Part shown: piece by piece, positions 55,384-60,745 of the stretch
Layout: every line of letters starts with the position of its first letter
Numbering within the stretch: the first letter of the stretch is position 1
NCBI GenBank assembly: GCA_016930935.1
Contig: JAFGFT010000003.1
Location: 1 to 60,745, forward strand
Length of the DNA: 60,745 bases
Direction of reading: 5' to 3'
Source of the DNA: Dehalococcoidia bacterium
GTDB lineage: Bacteria > Chloroflexota > Dehalococcoidia > GIF9 > AB-539-J10
Program-made: the position numbers and the translations under genes
Notes under the pieces: generated by a model
Told to the model about the DNA's origin: nothing
The model's input: only the letters and a program-made list of their open reading frames with translations
Databases searched by the model: none

Positions 55384-55414
55384 TGTTAACCTCCAGCATG
55401 ACGCAGGTTAACCA
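55383..55414 (-). promoter_or_regulatory. BirA operator (BirA box)
   Basis: TTGTTAACC (55383-55391), 14-nt spacer, GGTTAACCA (55406-55414). The halves are inverted repeats with 8 of 9 matches. They match the known BirA consensus TTGTAAACC-N14/15-GGTTTACAA at 8 of 9 and 7 of 9 positions. It covers the birA Shine-Dalgarno and first base of the start codon on one side and the -10 on the other. Confidence 0.85.
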
Positions 55415-55433
55415 GCGCGCATCTGTCTGTCAA
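55405..55433 (-). promoter_or_regulatory. Promoter of birA-symporter
   Basis: On the minus strand: -35 TTGACA (55433-55428), 17-bp spacer, weak -10 TAACCT (55410-55405). The -10 lies inside the BirA box, so bound BirA would exclude RNA polymerase. Confidence 0.65.
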
Positions 55434-55473
55434 TCCGCTCGCGGGGAATATCCACAGACACCACGATTGCGAA

Positions 55474-55503
55474 TGGACAAACGCCCGTGCAAACAGGTAT
55501 CAT
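55474..55503 (+). promoter_or_regulatory. Promoter of the MBL-fold gene
   Basis: -35 TGGACA (55474-55479), 18-bp spacer, -10 TATCAT (55498-55503). The predicted start near 55510 is 8 nt before ATG 55518, leaving no Shine-Dalgarno. Confidence 0.5.
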
Positions 55504-55517
55504 TTGCGTCTCTCACT

Positions 55518-56165
55518 ATGGAAATCACGCGGTCCGGACATTCCACCATAGCCCTCAGGGGCAAAGAAGTGACGCTGGTCATCGACCCGTGTCCTCCCAG
55601 CTACGGATGTGTCGCAAAATGGAGCACGCCGAACGCAGTCCTGGTCAGTCATGACCACCCCGGACACTCCTTCACGGACAACATCACCGACACTTGTCGC
55701 ATCTTCCGGGGGCCGGGCGAATACGAGATAGGCGGGGCGTTCATCACCGGGCTGAGTTCGTATCATGATGATGAGAATGGTGCCGTCCGTGGCAAGAACA
55801 CGGTCTTCGTCATAGAGATGGAGGGGCTGACAATCTGCCATGTAGGCGACCTCGGGCATCCGTTGTCCGGTTCGTTGGCAAGGGGAGTAGGCAAGGTAGA
55901 CATCCTGTGTCTGCCCGTGGGAGACGTGACAACGCTCAGTGTCTCGTCAGCCCGCGCACTGGCTCTCTCAGTTGAGGCACGCTACATCCTGCCGATGCAC
56001 TACCGAACAGACGCCGCGAGGTCTGAACTTGAACCCGTCGACACCTTCCTTACGACAATGGGAGTTCCACAGGCAGAGTCCAAACCAAAACTCATGGTGA
56101 CCGCCACCAGTCTGCCGATGAGTCCGCAAGTCGTCGTTCTCACGTGTGAGTCCCGCGCAGCGTAG
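55518..56165 (+). CDS. MBL-fold metal-dependent hydrolase, UlaG-like
   Basis: A 215-residue protein of the metallo-beta-lactamase fold, UlaG-like branch. MEITRSGHSTIALRGKEVTLVIDP opens the fold in two strands. The metal motif reads SHDHPGHS, so the canonical HxHxDH has Gly in place of Asp. Later ligands are seen in HVGDLGHPLS and ILPMHYR. ATG 55518 follows the predicted promoter closely; the open frame extends upstream but lies inside the promoter and the birA region. Substrate unknown. Confidence 0.82.
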   Translation: MEITRSGHSTIALRGKEVTLVIDPCPPSYGCVAKWSTPNAVLVSHDHPGHSFTDNITDTCRIFRGPGEYEIGGAFITGLSSYHDDENGAVRGKNTVFVIEMEGLTICHVGDLGHPLSGSLARGVGKVDILCLPVGDVTTLSVSSARALALSVEARYILPMHYRTDAARSELEPVDTFLTTMGVPQAESKPKLMVTATSLPMSPQVVVLTCESRAA

Positions 56166-56200
56166 CAACAGACCTCAACGGTTTCCCTTGCCCCTGACCT

Positions 56201-56229
56201 TTGACAACGCCACTCGGCCTCCCTACAAT
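56201..56229 (+). promoter_or_regulatory. Promoter of the zinc-ribbon gene
   Basis: -35 TTGACA (56201-56206), 17-bp spacer, -10 TACAAT (56224-56229). The predicted start at about 56236 lies only some 4 nt before ATG 56240, so the message is essentially leaderless. Confidence 0.75.
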
Positions 56230-56239
56230 TGCCGCACTC

Positions 56240-56935
56240 ATGAGTCTCGCATCACGTCTCTATCAACTACAAGAGACAGACTCGCAACTTCGCGAGAAGC
56301 GCCGCATCCTCAAGGACACTATCCACAGACTGCAGACCAACGAAGAGTTGTCGCGCGCCGAGGCCGAACTCGCGTCGGAGGACGAGAATCTGCAGCAGGC
56401 TCAAAAGCAACAGCGAAAGCTTGAGTGGGAAGTAGACGACTACACAGCCAAGATAGCGGACATAAACGGCAGGCTGTTCGGCGGCAAGGTGACCAACCCC
56501 AAGGAGTTGATGGCCCTGGAGCAGGACGTCCGGGGACTGAAGAAGCACCTTTCTGAGAAAGAAGAGGCACTGCTCGATGCCATGGGTGTCTCCGAAGACC
56601 TGGATTCACACGTCAGTTCTCTGCGAGCAAACGTCGAGACGATAAAGACTGCATGGAACCACCAGTCCCAGGATTTGATTGCTCTCAAGAGCGACACGGA
56701 AGCGGACATTGCCCGTCTCACAGAGATGCGCGCTACGACCCGGGATGCCATAGAAAGTGGCGTACTACTCTCCTACGATCAGCTCTCCCAGTCGAAGGGG
56801 GTTGCCGTCATCAAGGTGGAGCGAGGTCGCTGCAAGGGATGCAACATGCAACTTCCAACCGGTCAGTGGCAGAGAGCACGAGCCGGAGAGGTCATTCACT
56901 GTAGTAGTTGCGGCCGAATACTCTACGTTGAGTAG
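56240..56935 (+). CDS. Coiled-coil zinc-ribbon protein (CT398 / C4-type zinc ribbon family)
   Basis: A 231-residue protein. Residues 5-170 form long charged coiled coils (MSLASRLYQLQETDSQLREK onward), broken by the family motif GGKVTNPKELMALEQDV. The C-terminus holds a four-cysteine zinc ribbon, CKGCNMQLP and CSSCGRILYVE. Proteins of this family are widespread and proposed to bind nucleic acid or act in secretion; the role is unsettled. It lies 46 nt upstream of rnpB on the same strand. Confidence 0.88.
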   Translation: MSLASRLYQLQETDSQLREKRRILKDTIHRLQTNEELSRAEAELASEDENLQQAQKQQRKLEWEVDDYTAKIADINGRLFGGKVTNPKELMALEQDVRGLKKHLSEKEEALLDAMGVSEDLDSHVSSLRANVETIKTAWNHQSQDLIALKSDTEADIARLTEMRATTRDAIESGVLLSYDQLSQSKGVAVIKVERGRCKGCNMQLPTGQWQRARAGEVIHCSSCGRILYVE

Positions 56936-56944
56936 GATGTCCAG

Positions 56945-56974
56945 TTGACCGTTCTTCCACTATCGGAATAGACT
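56945..56974 (+). promoter_or_regulatory. Promoter of rnpB
   Basis: -35 TTGACC (56945-56950), 18-bp spacer, -10 TAGACT (56969-56974). Seven bases then separate it from the first G of the RNase P RNA P1 stem. Confidence 0.65.
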
Positions 56975-56981
56975 CTGTCGT

Positions 56982-57375
56982 GGGCTGGTAGACCGGGTGG
57001 TTGCCGCGCGTCCATGACGCGGGGAGGAAAGTCCGAGCTCCACCGGACAGGGTGCTGGGTAACGCCCAGGAGGGGTAACCCTACGGAAAGTGCCACAGAA
57101 ACATACCGCTTGCATCCGCAAGCAAGGGTGAAATGGCGAGGTAAGAGCTCACCGACAGCCGTGAAACCGGCTGGGCGGGCAAACCCCACCCGGAGCAAGA
57201 CCGAATAGAGGGGCAGACCATTCATTTGTGGCCATGTGCCATGGGCGAATGGACTACAGCGTCCGGCTGAGACCCCCGGGTTGGTTGCTTGACCCTGGCG
57301 GCAACGCCAGGGCTAGATGGATGACCACCGCTCTCTTCGGAGGGTACAGAACTCGGCTTACAGGTCTACCAGCCC
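56982..57375 (+). ncRNA. rnpB: RNase P RNA, bacterial type A
   Basis: The catalytic RNA of tRNA 5' processing, about 394 nt. The 5' GGGCTGGTAGACC (56982-56994) pairs with the 3' GGTCTACCAGCCC (57363-57375) to form a 13-bp P1 stem. The universal segment GAGGAAAGTCCGAGCTCC follows P3. The downstream parts CAGAAACATACCGC, GGTAAGAGCTCACCGAC, AAACCCCACCCGGAGCAAGA and the 3' region GATGGATGACCACC then ACAGAACTCGGCTTACA are all recognisable. The 3' end overlaps the stop region of the convergent MEMO gene. Confidence 0.97.
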
Positions 57376-58224
57376 TTCACCCGTTGCCTCACGCCTGAAG
57401 GCAACCGATGCATAGCCCACCACTCGGGAGTAGTCTCCGGTCGCATCTCCACTCGTCGCATACTTCAGCAACTCAGCTCTTGTCGCGCCAAGCTTTCGCG
57501 ACGCATGCATGACGGCAGCCACAGGCCCGTAGCCACACATGGTGCAGGACTCCGAACTGAGCCGCCGGTACATCTCCGCACTATCAAACGCCTCAACCGC
57601 GGCGACTATGTTCATGTCCTTCTGAGATGCCGATTCAAGCGGCTCGTAGTGTGTCAGGTCAGTACTCGCGATGATGACCACGTTACCCTTCACTTGTGCC
57701 AGGGCATCCCCGAGCTCCCGTGCTACTCCGGCATCTTGTGCGAGCATCGCGACAGGCACAATCTTCACGGAATCGCCATACAGGTGCTGAAGCCAGGGTA
57801 TCTGCACCTCCACACTGTGCTCATAGATGTGAGCCGATTCACCGGCCCGCACGACGCCGCCAATCAACATGTTCGCCACGTCCTCATCCACCCTGGCCTT
57901 TCCAAGAGGGGTAGCCCACGCTCCGGATGACCACACTGAGACCGGTGTCCCATAGCCTGTATGGTTCGGCCCAACGATAATTGCAGTGTCCACTCTCCCG
58001 TCATGGGCGAGTGCGTTATAGGCGTGGGCCGCAACCGGCCCTGAGGCCATGTAGCCTGCGTGCGGAGCAACCAGACCCACTATGTTCCTGGGGCCGGACT
58101 CGTTGACCTCAGGTACGCCTCCCGGTCCATATTTGTGTCCGTAGCACCACTCAATCTGCTCAATCACACCGTCTCTGGTTGAGGCATAGAAAGTCCCCGA
58201 GACAGCAGGCATTCTGATATTCAT
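57358..58224 (-). CDS. MEMO1 family protein (AmmeMemoRadiSam system protein B type)
   Basis: A 288-residue MEMO-fold protein, related to class III extradiol dioxygenases. MPAVSGTFYAS opens it. The metal-site residues of human MEMO1 correspond to H55 (APHAGY), H88 (GPNHTGYG) and C230 (CTMCGYGP). HSVEVQIPWLQHLYG and STDLTHYEP are further signatures. MEMO proteins bind iron or copper; their bacterial role is unknown. It is the last gene of uppS-unknown-unknown-memo, overlapping its neighbour by 4 bases. No AMMECR1 or radical-SAM partner is present nearby. Confidence 0.93.
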   Translation of the reverse strand: MNIRMPAVSGTFYASTRDGVIEQIEWCYGHKYGPGGVPEVNESGPRNIVGLVAPHAGYMASGPVAAHAYNALAHDGRVDTAIIVGPNHTGYGTPVSVWSSGAWATPLGKARVDEDVANMLIGGVVRAGESAHIYEHSVEVQIPWLQHLYGDSVKIVPVAMLAQDAGVARELGDALAQVKGNVVIIASTDLTHYEPLESASQKDMNIVAAVEAFDSAEMYRRLSSESCTMCGYGPVAAVMHASRKLGATRAELLKYATSGDATGDYSRVVGYASVAFRREATGEGLVDL

Positions 58225-58907
58225 GATGGTTGTTCCTCTACTGATGGCGCGACGTCATCCACTTCTTCTTCCGCCTCTTCATTACCCTTTCCTGCAACCG
58301 CCCGAGCCTGATCCCGAAGCCACCGTTGCATCTCGTCCAACGCAGGCGGGACCACGCTGAAGACCTCGATATCCTGAGGAAACTGGAGTCTGTGCCCCTC
58401 TCTTACAAACAGAATACCACTCTCATCGTCGCCGAGCGTGGAGTCGATCACCTGCACCGCATGCTCATTCCGCTTCTTCGAAGCCTGTGAATAGAGGTCA
58501 CTCACCAGGTCCGCAACTTTCCTGCTCGCGAAGCCAAGCATCATGAACCTTTCCCAATCATTCAACTCGGAGGCAAGCTCCTGCTCCTCAAGAGCCTCGA
58601 GCACGGCCCCTTCCGCACAACGACGGCTGACCAGGCGATGACTGAACTGATTCAGTCGTTCGATGAGGGAAAGACCGGAGTCGCCCGTCTCATATACTGA
58701 CTCGTGGTAGACATGCCTGGCAGCCCCAATCCTGGTCTCCAGTCTAAGCAGTTGCTCGTCAGCCTGTTGCCAGTAGCGCTCACATCTCTGGTTGTACTCT
58801 GCCGGCGCACTTTCATGTGAATACACGAGGAAGACAACGAAGAGTTTCCTGTGTCCACTGAAACTGTCGGCCGCCGGCCTTTCCATTCGCGCCAGCGGCT
58901 CGCTCAT
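58221..58907 (-). CDS. Conserved-looking protein of unknown function in the uppS-MEMO operon
   Basis: A 228-residue soluble protein I do not recognise. After a short N-terminus comes FSGHRKLFVVFLVYSHESAP, then long helical segments with many Glu, Arg and Leu residues. A likely alpha/beta segment follows (HAVQVIDSTLGDDESGILFV, then REGHRLQFPQDIEVFSVVPP). The last 30 residues are acidic (GNEEAEEEVDDVAPS). It overlaps both neighbours by 4 bases (ATGA), which indicates tight translational coupling to the cysteine-rich protein and to MEMO. Confidence 0.75.
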   Translation of the reverse strand: MSEPLARMERPAADSFSGHRKLFVVFLVYSHESAPAEYNQRCERYWQQADEQLLRLETRIGAARHVYHESVYETGDSGLSLIERLNQFSHRLVSRRCAEGAVLEALEEQELASELNDWERFMMLGFASRKVADLVSDLYSQASKKRNEHAVQVIDSTLGDDESGILFVREGHRLQFPQDIEVFSVVPPALDEMQRWLRDQARAVAGKGNEEAEEEVDDVAPSVEEQPS

Positions 58908-59239
58908 GACTCAGGGCCTTCCAGTTTCGCCTTTTCCTCGTCCTGGCCCCACGCCTGCATGAAGAGCTTGATTCGCTCCGCAAGCCTGGGGTCCATCTTG
59001 AGCCGTTCGGCAAACACGGGACAGCACTGCACCATCATGTTCTGCCCCATGGCGGCGACGTTTTCCAGCACCTTCTCCATCTCGGCGCTGCCCTGTTCTC
59101 CCAGTGCACCACCCTGCATCATCATTCTGAACTGACTGATTTCATTGGAGCCTATCTGCATAGGCATCACGCAGTTCTTGTACCATGGACACTGTCTGCA
59201 TTGCACAACAGCGCCAGCTTCTTCAAGTATGTCTCCCAT
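58904..59239 (-). CDS. Small cysteine-motif protein of unknown function in the uppS-MEMO operon
   Basis: A 111-residue protein. The N-terminal part has CRQCPWYKNC (C14, C17, C23) and a later CCPVF pair (C72, C73), suggesting a zinc or Fe-S site. The middle is Met-rich (QFRMMMQGGALGEQG and MGQNMMVQCC). The rest is helical and charged, ending DEEKAKLEGPES. No family recognised. It starts 46 nt after uppS and its stop overlaps the start of the 228-residue gene. Confidence 0.72.
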   Translation of the reverse strand: MGDILEEAGAVVQCRQCPWYKNCVMPMQIGSNEISQFRMMMQGGALGEQGSAEMEKVLENVAAMGQNMMVQCCPVFAERLKMDPRLAERIKLFMQAWGQDEEKAKLEGPES

Positions 59240-59285
59240 TGTGATGTACCTTCCTTATTACTTTTCAACCGCGCCACCGGCCAAC

Positions 59286-60002
59286 TCAAAGTCCTCCAAA
59301 ACGCCTGTGCCGTTCATCGAAGGCCTTCAGAGCACGGTCGAGTTCTAGCTCATCGAAATCCGGCCATAGCACCGGAATGAAGTATAGCTCAGCATATGCA
59401 GCCTGCCACAGCATGTAGTTGCTCAGACGCAACTCCCCACCGGGGCGCACGATGAGATCGGGATCGGGAACTCCTGACGTATAGAGGGCATCTGCAATCG
59501 CGCTTTCGTCAATGTGCTCCCCTCCGTGTGAGGCGGAAACAACACTCCTGATGGCGTCTACAATCTCCGCCCTACCACCATAGTCTATTGCAAGTCCAAG
59601 CACGAAATCATCCCCTCTTGACGTTGCAGCAGCCTCATGCAGTGCCTCGGCCAGGCCAGACGGCAACCTGTCAGGCTTTCCATAATGGCGAATGCTGACA
59701 CCCTGTGCCATGAGGCAGGGAACAGTGTCTCTAAACCATTCCACAAGCAGGTCGAATATCCCATCCACCTCTTCCTTCGGCCGCTTCCAGTTCTCCGTTG
59801 AGAACATGTAGATGGTCATGTAGCGAACACCACGCTTCTTCAGGGCAATGGCAATCTTCTCCACATTGGCAATACCTTCGCGGTGCCCCGCCAGTCGTGG
59901 CAAACCACGGCTAGTTGCCCACCGTCCATTGCCATCCATCACGAATGCAACGTGTGCGGGGGGATTCCCCTCTTTCCGCACCGGTTCTTTTTGTCTCGTC
60001 AT
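59286..60002 (-). CDS. uppS: Isoprenyl transferase (undecaprenyl diphosphate synthase)
   Basis: A 238-residue cis-prenyltransferase. FVMDGNGRWATSRGL contains the catalytic Asp, and FSTENWKRP and RPGGELRLSNYMLWQAAYAELYF form the substrate-binding site. It builds the C55 carrier for cell wall synthesis from farnesyl and isopentenyl diphosphates. ATG 60002 has GGAGA about 10 nt upstream; a GTG at 60053 in the same frame lacks a Shine-Dalgarno. It appears to be the first gene of the operon ending in MEMO. Confidence 0.95.
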   Translation of the reverse strand: MTRQKEPVRKEGNPPAHVAFVMDGNGRWATSRGLPRLAGHREGIANVEKIAIALKKRGVRYMTIYMFSTENWKRPKEEVDGIFDLLVEWFRDTVPCLMAQGVSIRHYGKPDRLPSGLAEALHEAAATSRGDDFVLGLAIDYGGRAEIVDAIRSVVSASHGGEHIDESAIADALYTSGVPDPDLIVRPGGELRLSNYMLWQAAYAELYFIPVLWPDFDELELDRALKAFDERHRRFGGL

Positions 60003-60355
60003 TTCACACCCGTCTCCATTCTGTGTTGACTCGTGAGTCTGCAACACCGTCACTGTGCCACACGCAGCTACACCATCAAGTCGATTGCTGCCGATACGGC
60101 AACCTGCCCGCGACAGGATACATCACCGGAAAGGTTGTGTCGCGGTCAGGGCGACCCTGCAGTATCACCTTTCCTCAGGGAAGATTGACGCAGCCGATCT
60201 CATTCCTCACAGTACACGCAGGAACGCCCACCCACATTGTCGGCCAATCTGAGCGAACGCCACTGCACAAGGTGAAACCGGGGGGAATGCGTCAGGAACA
60301 GCAAACCCAGGCACCAGGAGACATGCGAGGGTAGACCTGACACGTAAGAACAAAG
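60003..60355. other. Intergenic region between uppS and the alcohol dehydrogenase
   Basis: About 350 nt. Overlapping plus-strand frames exist but disagree in frame and lack Shine-Dalgarno sites. No RNA gene or promoter is confidently visible; the uppS promoter should lie here. Confidence 0.4.
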
Positions 60356-60383
60356 AAGGAGGGAGGGAGACCCCTCCCTCCTT
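60356..60383 (-). terminator. Terminator of the alcohol dehydrogenase gene
   Basis: AAGGAGGGAGGG pairs perfectly with CCCTCCCTCCTT over a 4-nt loop. On the minus strand it is followed by the T-rich CTTTGTTCTT, as expected for the gene ending at 60407. Confidence 0.85.
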
Positions 60384-60406
60384 GATTCAGTGCGTAATTC
60401 AGATTG

Positions 60407-60745
60407 CTAATAGGCAGCGCGGTACAATCCGGCGATACTCTCCACACTGTTGTGGATGGGGTCCTTGGCGAGTATGCCACGCGACGTGTCAAGAGCCGCC
60501 TGCGCCATCACGTCGAACTTGTCCTCTGTGACACCGATATCCTTCAAAGAGATGTTCATGTCGCAGGACGCAAGCCATGCTTCGACCGCTCCGACCGTAT
60601 CCTTCTCAACGCCGAAGACGTTCTTGCCGAGCCTGGCGATGCGTTCGCCTCTGAGAGCCATACTCTGGCGCAGCCACGCGGGCAGCAGTGCCGATAGGCC
60701 GTCGCCATGAGAGACGTCGAAGTGTCCGCTGATGGGGTGCTCCAT
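60407..60745 (-). CDS. Iron-containing alcohol dehydrogenase, C-terminal part (runs off the window)
   Basis: The last 112 codons of a type III alcohol dehydrogenase; the gene continues past base 60745. MEHPISGHFDVSHGDGLSAL contains two of the family's conserved His residues, which bind the metal in Fe-ADHs. The rest is the helical C-terminal domain with an LKDIGVTEDKFDVMAQAAL segment. These enzymes interconvert alcohols or lactaldehyde-type substrates and aldehydes with NAD(P). Members also oxidise 4-hydroxybutyrate, which would fit the AbfD-like gene at 16 kb, but the substrate cannot be told from this fragment. Confidence 0.88.
   Translation of the reverse strand: MEHPISGHFDVSHGDGLSALLPAWLRQSMALRGERIARLGKNVFGVEKDTVGAVEAWLASCDMNISLKDIGVTEDKFDVMAQAALDTSRGILAKDPIHNSVESIAGLYRAAY

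Noticed and set aside
59915-60334. Plus-strand frames antisense to and beyond uppS
   Set aside because: The frames contradict each other, lack initiation signals and overlap the certain uppS gene.

Overview
The window is chromosomal core sequence, about half informational genes and half central metabolism. It shows no insertion sequence, prophage, CRISPR array or tRNA gene. I place it in the Chloroflexota, most likely a Dehalococcoidia-type lineage. This is inference from gene content and order (rpsO-pnp-dapB-asd-dapA, inositol phosphate synthase next to a CDP-alcohol phosphotransferase, a short IF2, C_GCAxxG_C_C and ATC-hydrolase-like proteins), not from a search. An anaerobic or oxygen-sensitive lifestyle is suggested by the 4-hydroxybutyryl-CoA dehydratase-like protein, an Fe-S type PurF and an iron-dependent alcohol dehydrogenase.

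Layout. 1-11.2 kb (minus strand): one fused str-S10-spc ribosomal operon running rpsL-rpsG-fusA-rpsJ-rplCDWB-rpsS-rplV-rpsC-rplP-rpmC-rpsQ-rplNXE-rpsN-rpsH-rplFR-rpsE. It lacks tuf and carries a 31-residue gene of the bS22/mS38 (AURKAIP1/COX24) type between rplW and rplB. 11.7-15.8 kb (plus): nusA-ylxR-infB-rbfA. 15.8-20.3 kb (minus): an acyl-CoA cluster of two crotonase-fold proteins, an acyl-CoA dehydrogenase and a 4-hydroxybutyryl-CoA dehydratase-like protein. 20.6-21.8 kb: two cysteine-containing accessory proteins separated by a strong bidirectional terminator. 22-25.3 kb: ino1, a phosphatidylinositol-phosphate synthase-like gene and purA. 25.4-30.6 kb (minus): rpsO-pnp-dapB-asd-dapA. 30.7-36.2 kb (plus): purF-purM-purH and a nicotinamidase/nicotinate phosphoribosyltransferase fusion. 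36.5-39.9 kb: cvpA, trxA-tatD-unknown, padR and a membrane partner. 39.9-48.4 kb (minus): rpoB-rpoC-ruvB. 48.8-53 kb: mutS and ybeY (divergent), a GYD protein, gmk. 53-55.4 kb (minus): birA and a sodium/solute symporter behind a BirA-type operator. 55.5-57.4 kb (plus): an MBL-fold protein, a coiled-coil zinc-ribbon protein and RNase P RNA. 57.4-60 kb (minus): uppS, two unknown genes and a MEMO-family gene. The window ends in the 3' part of an iron-containing alcohol dehydrogenase.

The most interesting signals are small or regulatory. They are the microgene inside the S10 operon, a BirA-box inverted repeat covering the -10 element and Shine-Dalgarno of birA, and two divergent promoter pairs (rpsO/purF and mutS/ybeY) that share a -35 region with identical 45-bp spacing between -10 elements. 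Several genes also have start codons within about 0-10 nt of the predicted transcription start. The uppS-unknown-unknown-MEMO operon is the best candidate for an uncharacterised gene system.
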